Of a stretch of 19,757 nt of DNA, positions 1-8,107 are shown one piece after another. Made by a program: the position numbers and the translations under genes. A model generated the notes under the pieces. The model did not search any database. It was not told the origin of the DNA and worked only from the letters and a program-made list of their open reading frames with translations. Location: contig PJAB01000857.1 of assembly GCA_002887195.1 (NCBI GenBank), positions 1 through 19,757 of the forward strand, written 5' to 3'. The stretch is from Chrysochromulina parva. Its lineage: Eukaryota; Haptophyta; Prymnesiales; Chrysochromulinaceae. Position 1 is the first letter of the stretch. The number at the start of each line of letters is the position of its first letter.

Positions 1-71
1 GCGTCCTTCCCAGGGGTTGCGATCGTCATGTCGATGTTTTGAGCGCCAGGAGCAGGGTGCGACGCGGCCAT
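1..71 (-). CDS. Possible N-terminus of a gene running off the left edge
   Basis: On the minus strand an ATG at 71-69 opens a frame that stays open to the window edge (23 codons, beginning MAASHPAPGAQNIDM). The ATG has A at -3 and G at +4, a good eukaryotic start context, and the AT-rich stretch 72-222 upstream of it would suit a promoter. There is too little sequence to recognise a family. It would be in tandem with the glycosyltransferase gene ending at 223. It could equally be a chance open frame. Confidence 0.3.
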   Translation of the reverse strand, partial: MAASHPAPGAQNIDMTIATPGKD

Positions 72-222
72 GTTATCCGAAAGAGACATTAATCAAGGGG
101 GACGAGGGTTCGTCCCCTGATCGTATAAATTAATGCTGTTAAGTGTTATAAAATGGCCGCTGTGCGGGGTCGATTTATTTAAAAGTACACCCCCTCTCGC
201 CTATATAAAATATCTATAACTT
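72..222. promoter_or_regulatory. AT-rich spacer between two minus-strand genes
   Basis: This stretch is clearly AT-rich compared with the GC-rich genes beside it. It holds several TATA-like runs (around 124-134, 150-155 and 203-208 on the plus strand). It lies downstream of the glycosyltransferase stop and upstream of the possible ATG at 71, so it probably combines a 3' end with a promoter. That role is inference. Confidence 0.4.
92..121. other. Strong hairpin downstream of the glycosyltransferase gene
   Basis: GGGGACGA (98-105) and TCGTCCCC (110-117) are perfect 8-bp complementary arms around a GGGT loop. The stem extends by four more pairs (ATCA 92-95 with TGAT 118-121) across a two-base bulge. 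It sits about 105 bp past the glycosyltransferase stop and 27-46 bp before the possible ATG at 71. It could act in 3'-end formation of the first gene or in the leader of the second. Confidence 0.5.
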
Positions 223-1446
223 CTATAGCTCGGCCTTGAGCCCCTCGCGCGGCTTGGGGCACGCCCATCGCGTGAACGCGCGCGCGTAGTAGCGCTTCGC
301 GTCGCGCCACCATGCCATCGTGAGCGCCTGCTGCTTGTCCAAGCGCTCCGCGGACCACGCTAAGGCCGCGAGACGCGCAGAGAGCTCGCTTTCGTGCGTC
401 ACGAACACAAAGGGCGGAGGCTCGCCAGTGACGTTGCGCAGTGGCGCGAAGGCGGCATTCACGGCCTCAATCGCATCGGCATCGTACGTGGGCACGGTGC
501 CCACCGCAGCCTCCCCGGGGCCAAAACGGAGCACCACTACCGGTATGCAGCCGCCCTCGAGCCCCTCATAGAGCCGATTGCTCTCCACTGATGAGCCTGG
601 CAATTGGAGGCATAACGCCGAGTCGAGAGTGGCGCGCACGTACGCCTCATCGTCGCACGCACTGCCGTAGCACGCGACGTTTCCGCGGCGGTGGAAGACC
701 CGTGCCGGCACGGTCGCCTCCTCCTCGTCGTCGTCGACGCCACCGCCCCGGACTGAGCGCACGCTGAGCAGATCAAGGGCGCCATCCACGAGTGCGATCC
801 GCTTCGCGCGGTCGCTCTTATCCGTAGAGCCGAGGAAGCTGAGAAAGTGGCGGCGGGTCGATGCCTTGGGGACCCTCGAGAGCATATCGAGCGCCGTGCC
901 GGGCGCCATTGTCCCCTTCGAGACGAGGTCTGCCGTGCGGAGCACCCACTGCGGATTCATGCCGATGGGAAACCACTCGACAGCGCCGCGCTCGCGCGCT
1001 GCCGCGAGCGCACCGGAGGCATCCGGTAGCCAATACTGTCGAAAGGCATGGCGCCACCGACGATACTCAGCGGCCGAGGTGGCGGCGCGGTGCTGCCAAA
1101 TGTTACCATCCGAAATGTGGATGAGCACGAGATCACTCAGCTGCACTCGGTAGAACGACGCGAGCGCCTCCACTATCGCAAGCTGCTGCGACTGCGCGAC
1201 GACGAGCGCTCCCGGCACGACGGCGGCCGCGCCGCGCTCATGTCGGCCGTGCGCGAGATCATCGACGAGATCGGCGATGCACACAAGGCGCACGTGGCAG
1301 GCTCGGAGGAGCACCTGTGGGATCCATGCCTCTTCGGCACCTGCGTAGCCGCAGGGGTAGAGGACGGGGATCGCCGGATTTTGGACGCTCTCTGCTGCGA
1401 CGGCACCTTCCGCTTCTCCTCTCACGGCACTGCCCGGGTCACCAGG

Positions 1447-1480
<34 letters not shown>

Positions 1481-2892
1481 GCGCGAAGTTGCCTGAGGTA
1501 TGGAGCGCCCAAGGGCACTGGCCGCCTGGGGATCACAAGTAACGGCTCTCCCTCGCGCGTGCGATCAGCGATTGCGAGGACCGACTCCGCCGCGGCACGC
1601 TCGACGTAGTGCTCTCGCATCGTGCGCCATGCCTCTTCCGAGAAACTTCCCCAGGCCTGCCAGAGGGCGGTGAGGAGGTAGGGACCACCATCGGCATGGA
1701 GTGCTGGCGGAGCTGCCTGCTGCTCCGCGTCGGTCGCAGGCCTACCAAAGCGGCTCGGTTGCGCGTCGTAGTAGCCACCGCGCGCATCGCGTGGATGTTG
1801 CAGCACTGCAATCCGTTGGCCGCAGGCGCACCTACGACCCTCGTACACATGGGCGTGCGCACGCTCCCATGCGCGCGCGAACGCCTGGTGCATCAAGTCG
1901 CGCGCGCACACGATGTAGACGGAGGACAGGCCCTCTGAGGGCAGCGTCACGAGCCGATGGTGCTGTCCGAGCGCCGCGTGCGCCATCGCCTCATAGCTCC
2001 ACTCGCACCCAAGGCTGGGCTCGGCTGTGACGCTGCGGGGGGCGTGCGCTGGCCGTCGCTGGCTCGCCTCGTCCAGCAGCGCGCTCGGGCAGTCTGGATG
2101 CGACGTCGCTTTCACGCGAGCGTCCGAGTCGGGCGCCGAGCCGAGCACGCGCCTGGTGGCGCTGCCGGCGGCGCCGAGCCACCCGTTCTCGCGGGCGCAT
2201 ATCAGGTCCATGTAGAGCACGGCCGTGTCAAAGCGCGGCTGGTCGGGCGCCACGGCGAGCGCGCGCCAGTCGGCCACGCCCAGCACGCACCGCGACCCTG
2301 CACCCGCCTGCGCCGTGTGTGCCTCGGTGCGCACGTGTTCGGTGCGCATGTGTCGCATCAGCCTTGACGGCGGCAGCATCACCAGAGAGAGTGGGTCGAG
2401 AATGAGGGCGTCGCGAGCCCACGAGGGCAGGAGCGATGGTGCAAGGAGGCGCAGCATCTGGCCAAAGAGCGCCGACGGCGCGCATCGTGGGTAACGGTCG
2501 CTCAACGCCTCGCCGTATGGGAGCGCGAGCGTGTGCGCGTGGAAACGATGCGCCCGCAACGCCCGCAGCATTCCGGCACTCGCACGCACCGGAGCAGCCA
2601 CCAAGAGCGCGCGGACGATGGCCGCGGTATGGCCGGCAAAGTGAACTTCGAGCGGCGCGGCGGTGCCCCAGCCCAGTAGTGCACGCAGCGCTGCCGCCAT
2701 GCCATCCACCTCGAGGACCGCAGGCTCGAGCGGCAGCAACACGTGCGTGCGACGCCTGCTCGCAGGTGCGGAGAGCCGCCTCACAAAACGAAAGTGGCCC
2801 ACTGCTCCAGGCGGCAACTCGAGTTGCGATGGCCACGGAGGCGAGGTGGTCGTGTTGAAGCGCGCGATGAGCCGAGCCTCCAAGACTGGCAT
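223..2892 (-). CDS. Two-domain glycosyltransferase: GT8-like plus exostosin (GT47)-like
   Basis: An 889-residue protein whose ATG is at 2892-2890. The C-terminal half (about 500-889) resembles the exostosin/GT47 fold. Its best motif is LQLPGSSVESNRLYEGLEGG followed by CIPVVV, matching the GT47 signature near the nucleotide-sugar site; SFLGSTDKSDRAKR before it fits the family's 'SF.G....R' segment. The N-terminal half (about 50-400) looks GT8-like: a leucine-rich stretch with LLPSWARDALILDPLSLVML where GT8 enzymes carry the DxD metal site, then FDTAVLYMDL where they carry FN(S/T)GVMLxDL. The DxD position reads D-P-L, so that domain may not bind metal. A polyalanine tract (about 470-482) joins the halves. 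No N-terminal membrane anchor is visible, which is odd for a Golgi enzyme, so a short upstream exon may be missing. The donor sugar and acceptor cannot be inferred. The GT47 call is firmer than the GT8 call. Confidence 0.72.
1447..1479. repeat. GGC trinucleotide repeat coding for polyalanine
   Basis: Nine perfect GGC units (1447-1473) followed by GGT GGC lie in the glycosyltransferase gene and read as alanine codons on the minus strand. The tract is the hinge between the two enzyme-like domains and is likely to vary in length. Confidence 0.9.
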
Positions 2893-3062
2893 CGTGTGGG
2901 AAGAATTGAACGTCAGTGAAGACGCGTGAAATACGGTACGCTCATGCGACCACGCACAAGATTTCCTGGGCTACTGTTCTACATAGAACATCCTACAGCA
3001 GTGTACTGTGCAGAAAATAGCGAGACATCAAGGACCTTCTCTTCTTCAAGAGGCCGCCGATA
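2893..3062. promoter_or_regulatory. Divergent promoter region, glycosyltransferase / SDHB
   Basis: Only 170 bp separate the two divergent ATGs, so both promoters and 5' UTRs must fit here or overlap. The region contains a 16-nt inverted repeat, TGTTCTA-CA-TAGAACA (2975-2990), near its middle. It may be a shared binding site. No TATA box or (CTTGA)n element is seen. Confidence 0.45.
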
Positions 3063-3866
3063 ATGCGCGCGGCTCTGGGATCGCTGGCTCTTCGTGTGCG
3101 CGCGCCTGCGGCGGCTGCCGGCCTGCGGCACCGCGTGCTGGCCACCACCGCGGCGGGGGCCAAGCCGAAGAACATGAAGACCTTTTCCATCTACCGCTGG
3201 GATCCCGAGTCGGGGAAGAAGCCGAGGATGCAGGACTATGAGATCGACATGAACGAGTGCGGGCCGATGGTGCTCGACGCGCTGCTGAAGATCAAAAACG
3301 AAATCGATCCGACCCTCACCCTCCGCCGCTCGTGCCGCGAGGGCATCTGCGGCTCCTGCTCCATGAACATCGACGGCTCGAACACGCTCGCCTGCTTGTG
3401 CAAGGTGTCGGACGCGCCAAAGATGAAGATCTATCCCCTTCCGCACATGTACGTGCTCAAGGATCTGGTGCCCGATATGTCCAACTTCTACGAGCAACAC
3501 AAGTCCGTGCAGCCGTACCTGCAGACCGCGCCAGGCACGGACATCTCGGTCGAGAATTACCAATCCAAAGAGGACCGCGCAAAGCTCGACGGCCTGTACG
3601 AATGCGTGCTGTGCGCCTGCTGCTCGACCTCGTGCCCATCGTATTGGTGGAACCAGGACAAGTACCTTGGCCCCGCTGTGCTGCTGCAGTCGTACCGCTG
3701 GCTCGCCGACAGCCGCGACGCCAAGAAGGCTGAACGCCTCGAGTTCCTTAGTGATGCCTTCAAGGTGTACCGCTGCAAGACGATCATGAACTGCTCAAAG
3801 ACGTGCCCGAAGCACCTCAACCCGGGCAAGGCCATCGCCCAGATCAAGCTTAGCATGGAACACTGA
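3063..3866 (+). CDS. SDHB: Succinate dehydrogenase iron-sulfur subunit, mitochondrial
   Basis: A 267-residue intronless SDHB, the electron-carrying subunit of respiratory complex II. It passes electrons from the flavoprotein subunit to ubiquinone in the inner mitochondrial membrane. The N-terminus (about 1-35: Arg/Ala-rich, no acidic residues) is a typical mitochondrial presequence. The 2Fe-2S ligands lie in [16 protein letters not shown] plus the following Cys in NTLAC. The 4Fe-4S and 3Fe-4S ligands lie in [17 protein letters not shown] and [20 protein letters not shown]. The Trp of the quinone-site region (SYWWN) is present. Length and all cluster motifs are normal, so the gene appears intact and functional. 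It shares a short divergent promoter with the glycosyltransferase gene. Confidence 0.97.
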   Translation: MRAALGSLALRVRAPAAAAGLRHRVLATTAAGAKPKNMKTFSIYRWDPESGKKPRMQDYEIDMNECGPMVLDALLKIKNEIDPTLTLRRSCREGICGSCSMNIDGSNTLACLCKVSDAPKMKIYPLPHMYVLKDLVPDMSNFYEQHKSVQPYLQTAPGTDISVENYQSKEDRAKLDGLYECVLCACCSTSCPSYWWNQDKYLGPAVLLQSYRWLADSRDAKKAERLEFLSDAFKVYRCKTIMNCSKTCPKHLNPGKAIAQIKLSMEH

Positions 3867-4125
3867 GCCTGCAGCGAGTACGCTCCGTGTCCGAGCGAGG
3901 AATACATGCGTGTCGCTGTTGCCGTGGCAGCCACCGACCTGACACCACACGCAGTGAGCGCGCCTTTTGCTCGTGAGCGCTCCTCAGAGTTGTCCTTGCT
4001 GGACAGGTTTGTCGAGGTGAGTTGCCCAACATCTAGCGGGTGTGTGTGTGCGTCTGCTCCCTCCGTGCTCTCTGCTGCCGTCCGTGTTTCTATGTTCGAA
4101 GGTTTACTATACCGTGCACCGCGGA

Positions 4126-4135
4126 ACTTGACTTG
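4126..4135 (+). promoter_or_regulatory. (ACTTG)2 upstream element, distal copy
   Basis: Two tandem ACTTG units lie 71-80 bp before the ATG at 4206, in the same orientation relative to the gene as the copies upstream of the Mpv17-family and chromatin-factor genes. A promoter or leader role is inferred only from this recurrence. Confidence 0.4.
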
Positions 4136-4175
4136 GCTGTGTCATGAATACTTGAATGGACGATTGCATTTCTTT

Positions 4176-4190
4176 ACTTGACTTGTCTTG
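4176..4190 (+). promoter_or_regulatory. (ACTTG)2-TCTTG upstream element, proximal copy
   Basis: ACTTG-ACTTG-TCTTG ends 15 bp before the ATG at 4206 and is followed at once by TCAAG, so it can also form a small hairpin. It is the closest of the pentanucleotide elements to a start codon in the window and probably lies in the 5' UTR. Confidence 0.42.
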
Positions 4191-4205
4191 TCAAGAGTGT
4201 TTTTC

Positions 4206-4820
4206 ATGGAACGAGGGCCCCGATTTCGCATGCCTGCGCTTTATCCGCGGTCGAGCGATCCAGACGGTGACACGTTTGTGGCCTCGACCAGCCCGTCCGC
4301 GGTGCGTCCGCCGCCGCCAATGGCTATGTTCATGCAAGCAGCGTTTGCGGCCGTTCGGGAACAACGAGCCGTGTCCTTGGACCACGACCCTCCGCCCGCT
4401 GTTGGTTACGACGACGCAGTTGCGAGCATGAGGACATCATGGGAGGCTGACAGCGAAGCTGCCGCGCGGCCATGGATTCCGGCCTCCTCACCTCTGTTCG
4501 AGCAGGGCCTTAGCGCAGTGTGCCCCGCACCGCATCAGCCTGCGCTCGTCGCTGCAGCGTTGGCTCAGTGCCGAAGGGCCCGACCCGCCGCGCCCGCCGC
4601 GCCGCCCTCGAAATCATTGCTCACCAAAGTATCGCTCTCCAAGGTCCACACCAGCTGGGAAATCGAATCGCAGCTGCTCCACGAGATGCACCGTGCAGGA
4701 ACCGCAAGCACTGGGTCTACTCTTGACAAGCTGGCCGGCGCGGGCTCGACGGAGCTCGGCGAACTTAGCGAGCTCAAGCGAATCGTTGGCGAGCTGGATG
4801 CGATGTGGGGCACCCCGTGA
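4206..4820 (+). CDS. Hypothetical protein, 204 residues
   Basis: No family recognised. The reading frame starts at the ATG at 4206 (MERGPRFRMPALYP). The protein is Ala/Pro/Ser-rich and probably disordered in its first two thirds. The C-terminal part (about 130-204) is more ordered: SKSLLTKVSLSKVHTSWEIE followed by a Leu/Glu-rich helical stretch (LDKLAGAGSTELGELSELKR) ending EIVGEL-like in IVGELDAMWGTP. A segment with TSWEADSE near residue 78 is loosely echoed by TSWEIESQ near 156, so two copies of a short TSWE(A/I)(D/E)S motif are present, perhaps a peptide-binding module. No signal peptide or membrane segment is seen. The upstream ACTTG clusters support a real transcription unit. Confidence 0.5.
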   Translation: MERGPRFRMPALYPRSSDPDGDTFVASTSPSAVRPPPPMAMFMQAAFAAVREQRAVSLDHDPPPAVGYDDAVASMRTSWEADSEAAARPWIPASSPLFEQGLSAVCPAPHQPALVAAALAQCRRARPAAPAAPPSKSLLTKVSLSKVHTSWEIESQLLHEMHRAGTASTGSTLDKLAGAGSTELGELSELKRIVGELDAMWGTP

Positions 4821-4996
4821 ATCCCTTGTCAGAGTGTGAACCAACCTCCGGTGACACACTTCCAAAGTACGAAGTAACATGACAACGTCCGACACGTGAT
4901 CACCGAGATCTGTCACACACGGACAGTCGGAGATATGCGATGAATACGATTTAGAGACCGGGCAGTTTGCAGGAAAGTTTTAGTGCAGCACCGGGA

Positions 4997-5113
4997 CCGG
5001 TACCGGCTTCAAGTGAAGCGGTATAATACGCCTTTGAAGGCGTATACTCTTACTTATCGTTGAAGGGTTATTCGAAGGGGTTCCCAATCGTGGACGTACG
5101 CCCCCACGGGGGC
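4997..5113. repeat. Cluster of consecutive stem-loops
   Basis: In order: the palindrome CCGGTACCGG (4997-5006); GCTTC-AAGT-GAAGC (5006-5019), which gains two more pairs across a bulge; ATACGCCTT-TG-AAGGCGTAT (5026-5045); and GCCCCC-AC-GGGGGC (5100-5113). Several closely spaced helices suggest a structured RNA or the remnant of a small non-coding mobile element. Neither is proven. Confidence 0.4.
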
Positions 5114-5281
5114 CGCCCCGATCGAAGTACCGACGATAACTCTTTACTCATTGGTCTTATTCTCTTATGAGTATAATTTTTAGCGCCGACGGAGTCGGGA
5201 AAGTGCGTGTGCATGTGAGTGTGTGAGCGAGTAGGAGTACGGACCACGAGGGTCTGTAAGTTCTCTCGTTGGCTCGTGCTA

Positions 5282-5309
5282 GACTTTTGGAAATTAATTT
5301 CCCAAAGTC
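5282..5309. repeat. 28-nt near-perfect palindrome
   Basis: The AT-rich segment equals its own reverse complement except at one position pair; its centre is AAATTAATTT. A perfect 6-bp hairpin (CTTTTC-GTTA-GAAAAG, 5343-5358) follows 33 bp later. It may be a dimeric-protein binding site or an RNA hairpin in the leader of the FemAB-like gene. Confidence 0.5.
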
Positions 5310-5751
5310 GCCGCTCGTGGAGCTCAGTGAGCGACGGCCGGGCTTTTCGTTAGAAAAGAACGGGTTCACACGAGTCAAGTTCTCTCGGTACATGCATGCG
5401 TGGACGCACCCGCACCGGGCCCACCGCCGCGCCGCCCGCGGAGACCGGCGGAGCCGGACCCCGAGAAGAATGCGTTGCAGGAAAGTTGCGATGAAATCTC
5501 TCAAGGCGGGATTGCGGGACCTCTCATCTCGCGGGTTCGGGATAAATTTTGTTTGTCGGTCGCTTCGCGTCATCAAACTCATGTTCGGGTGGATGGTTGT
5601 GGCTTGGAGCCCTCCTGTCCAGCTTGCTTGGATACAAAACACGCCATTCGACTGGCGAGCGCACAGAGTTGCGCGTGCACCTCCACCGACCGCCGACGCC
5701 GGCGAGATGTCACGCTTGCCTCTCAGCATCGTCGGGCGTCCCCTCACAACA

Positions 5752-7138
5752 ATGGATACGAAAAAGGGCGAGATCATGTTGTCTGTGCTCAAGAGTATTT
5801 CAGAGGTTGCTTGCGCTGATTGGGACGCGTGCGTGCATGCTACAGCCTCTGGCATCGGCGGCGAGCCCTTCTTGTCGCATCGCTTTCTTCACGCACTCGA
5901 GTCCTCCGGCTGCGTCGACCCAGATGAAGGCTGGATGGTGCAGCACTTGGTGGCTCATGACACGAAGACAAGCCGGCTGCTCGGTGCTGTGCCGTTGTAC
6001 CTGAAATCGCACTCGTACGGAGAGTATGTCTTTGACCACGTGTGGGCTCGCGCGTATCGATCAAGCGTCTCCGATGCGACGCCGTCGACGAGCGGATACT
6101 ATCCGAAGCTAATTGCATGCGTGCCGTTTACTCCCGTCGCGGGAGCCCGGCTGCTCCTCGCCGCGATGGAGCCCGAGCGCAGGGCCAAGCTGCGCGGCGT
6201 CCTCGCGCGTGGCCTCGTGGCGCTGGCCGACCGACTGGGCGTGAGCAGCGTCCACGTCACCTTCTCGTCTCGAGAAGACGGGCGCGCTCTCAAGCAGGAG
6301 GGCTTCCTGCCGCGACTCGGTGTCCAGTTCCATTGGTGCAACGGCAACTACAGCAGCTTCGACGATTACCTCGCGTCGCTCAAGCAGAGCCGGCGCAAGG
6401 CGGTGCGTCAGGAGCGGCGCAAGGTTGCGGAAGCAGGCTTCAAAATTCATCGGCTGAGAGGTGCCCAAATTGAGAGGCACCATTGGGACGCCTTCTACCG
6501 CTTCTATCGAGCCCAGGTGGAGCGCGAGTCGAACACAAATCCCAAACTTGTGCCGAATGCAAGTTGAGCGCAATCGGCAAACCCTAACCCTAACCCAAAC
6601 CCCGACCTTCTACCGGCCACAGGTGGAGCGCAAATGGGGGCACGACTATCTCAAGCGCCCCTTTTTCGACGCGCTCGGCGAGCAGATGCCGGAGAGCGTG
6701 GTGCTCGTGCTCGCAGAGGATGCGGAGGGCGAGCTCGTCGCCGGTGCGCTCAACCTGATCGGCGAGGATTGCGTCTACGGCCGAAATTGGGGGTGCAACA
6801 AGTGGCACGACGCGCTTCACTTTGAGGTATGCTACTATCAGGCGATCGAGCTCGCTATTGAGCTCGGGTTACCGCGAGTGGAGGCGGGCGCGCAAGGCGA
6901 GCACAAGATCGCCCGTGGGTACATGCCAACGCTCACTCGTTCAAGTCACTACCTTCGAGACCCGAGCTTCCGAAAATGCATCAAGAGCTTGCTGGACAGC
7001 GAGCGAGAGCAGACGTACATAACACTCGCAACTGTCGCAACGAGGCAGAACCCATTTAAGGACAACCCTGCGCACCATCTCCACGGGCAGGGGGTGCACA
7101 TCGACGGGCAGAGGCTTGTGGTGGACGAGCATCCCTGA
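5752..7138 (+). CDS. FemAB-like / COG3146 acyltransferase-superfamily protein, two exons
   Basis: The exons are 5752-6516 and 6623-7138, giving about 426 residues, normal for COG3146 (PF04339, DUF482; GNAT/FemAB fold). The start chosen is the ATG at 5752 (A at -3, G at +4); 5707 and 5776 are in-frame alternatives. Family segments seen: N-terminal EPFLSHRFLHALESSG, then LYLKSHSYGEYVFDHVWARA, YYPKLIACVPFTPVAGARLL, central SLKQSRRKAVRQERRKV, and C-terminal NWGCNKWHDALHFEVCYYQA, with VEAGAQGEHKIARGY-MPT. Removing the intron restores FYRFYRAQ|VERKWGHDYLKRPFF, the sequence expected for the family, in frame. These proteins are widespread in bacteria and also occur in algae. The substrate is not established; peptidoglycan-related annotations come from FemAB similarity. 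A bacterial origin of the eukaryotic copy is inference. A presequence is not obvious with the chosen start. Confidence 0.87.
6517..6622 (+). other. Phase-0 intron flanked by a 12-bp direct repeat
   Basis: This 106-bp GT-AG intron lies between CAG and GTGGAGCGC. CAGGTGGAGCGC occurs at 6514-6525, across the donor, and at 6620-6631, across the acceptor. A wider duplication is visible: CCTTCTACCG precedes both (6491-6500 and 6606-6615), with a 10-nt deletion in the second copy. A third, degenerate copy of the GTGGAGCGC motif lies inside (about 6563-6571). Without excision, exon 1 runs into a stop at 6565-6567. Evidence for splicing is frame restoration and family continuity. Confidence 0.82.
6579..6603. 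repeat. Telomere-like repeat tract inside an intron
   Basis: The tract reads AAACCCTAACCCTAACCC followed by AAACCCC: about two and a half CCCTAA units (TTAGGG on the other strand) with degenerate flanks. It lies in the middle of the intron, between genes, with ordinary coding sequence on both sides, so it is interstitial and not a chromosome end. Confidence 0.8.
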
Positions 7139-7276
7139 TGCGTAGCCAAACATGCTGTGGAGCCCGAGGGGCGTTTCGAAGTGGCGACGGTAGTACCCAC
7201 AGACGGTGTGGTGCTGCTCTCGAGAGGTCTGAACCCCCGGCAGCGGGCCCGACGAGAAGCCGTACTTCTTTCCCCG

Positions 7277-7300
7277 CGTACTCGTAGCACAGCGAGTACG
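7277..7300. other. Hairpin in the 3' flank of the FemAB-like gene
   Basis: CGTACTCG (7277-7284) and CGAGTACG (7293-7300) are perfect 8-bp arms around an 8-nt loop, about 140 bp past the stop codon at 7138. It may mark 3'-end processing. This is inference. Confidence 0.4.
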
Positions 7301-7470
7301 GCCGTACAAGTGCCGAACCATAATCGAGCCTGTCCTTCTATGTGTTCACGTCGCGTCGAGAGAGAGCTGGAGTGTGGAGAGCGGACGTCGTGTCGTCGCC
7401 CCGGGGACGTCGTCGCCACGTGGCCGCGTATACTGTAGTCTGTACTTCGATACTGTACTCCGCTCTGCGT

Positions 7471-7530
7471 AGCGCCGTTGATCGGTTCACAGCGCCGTTT
7501 CTCGGTTCACAGCGCCTTTACAGCGCCGTT
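7471..7530. repeat. 20-bp tandem repeat, two full and two partial units
   Basis: AGCGCCGTTGATCGGTTCAC (7471-7490) is followed by a copy with two changes (7491-7510), then a truncated AGCGCCTTTAC and a further AGCGCCGTT (7522-7530). It lies between genes; no function is apparent. Confidence 0.75.
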
Positions 7531-8078
7531 CAGATCACGTCGTCACGGACCTGTCTCCTGTGGCGGCGGGCCGCGGCCCGCGCGGTTTGCGGGACGGGCC
7601 GTACGCGCGGAGCCGCGCGGCCGCCGCCGGTCGCGGGACGCGGCGCGGAGTGGCGCGGTTCGCGGTTGTTTGCAGTGCGGTGGCGTGTGCCGTAGGCCGC
7701 GTAGCGCCCGGGACGCGGTTCCGTCTTAAGTTCCGTCCGTCTTTCGCGCGCCGGCCGGCGGCGCAGCGCGGCGACGGCGGGCCCGGCCTGGCCGGTGAGC
7801 CTGTGGCGCCGGCCGCGGCGCGGGGCCTTACCGCTTACGCCGGCGCGGGCGCCGGGCGCGGGGGCCTCGCGAGGCCCGTGGCCGGCCCTCGCGCGCCGGG
7901 TGTGGGGCTGTGGGCGCGACGCGCGAGTCACCGAGTCTTGGTCTCTCGGTCGCGATGTGACGCATCGCATCGGCGGCACGCGCACACATTCAGATTCACG
8001 ACAGTCGAAACGCGCGCCCACACTTCGACGAGCCCAGTCGCCAGTGGGCCACGCACGGGCGCACGGCCCATCCGGACG

Positions 8079-8107
8079 GCGCCCCCGGCCGACGGCCTCG
8101 GGGGCGC
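8079..8107. other. Long GC-rich hairpin in the 3' flank of the lumen-type gene
   Basis: GCGCCCCCGGCC (8079-8090) pairs with 8094-8107 around a 3-nt loop, giving 12 base pairs with a two-base bulge. It sits about 130 bp beyond the stop of the minus-strand gene ending at 8236, inside the GC-rich block, so composition alone may explain part of it. Confidence 0.4.

Larger units (their letters stand above)
3867..4205 (+). other. Spacer: SDHB 3' UTR and upstream region of the 4206 gene
   Basis: No convincing gene lies here. The open frames present have neither domain nor compositional support. The distal part (4126-4190) carries two clusters of the ACTTG pentanucleotide, described separately, just before the ATG at 4206. 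Confidence 0.5.
4821..5751. other. Long spacer rich in small hairpins
   Basis: About 930 bp lie between the 4206 gene and the chosen start of the FemAB-like gene. A frame upstream of 5752 is open, but its sequence is not conserved-looking and it lacks a convincing start. The notable content is a series of perfect or near-perfect inverted repeats (4990-5113, 5282-5309, 5343-5358), a 13-nt direct repeat (4967-4979 and 5475-5487) and an 11-nt direct repeat (5258-5268 and 5377-5387). No transposon protein, tRNA or rRNA was recognised. Confidence 0.45.

Noticed and set aside
5269..5751. N-terminal extension of the FemAB-like protein
   Set aside because: The open frame begins without an ATG at 5269, is not family-like and crosses the palindromes; the ATG at 5752 has a good context and precedes the conserved domain.
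5157..5855. 232-residue minus-strand open frame
   Set aside because: Overlaps the start of the FemAB-like gene, has no recognisable domain and covers the hairpin-rich spacer.
6579..6603. Chromosome end or subtelomere
   Set aside because: Only about 2.5 units, flanked by coding sequence on both sides.
6517..6622. Pseudogene caused by a 106-bp insertion
   Set aside because: GT-AG ends, exact frame restoration and intact downstream conservation favour an intron; only RNA can settle it.
6461..7138. Second exon of the FemAB-like gene as a separate 225-residue gene
   Set aside because: Its first ~55 residues are intron and out-of-frame exon sequence; the spliced frame restores the family sequence.
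7471..7530. CRISPR-like array
   Set aside because: The 20-bp units are directly adjacent with no spacers, in a eukaryotic intergenic region.
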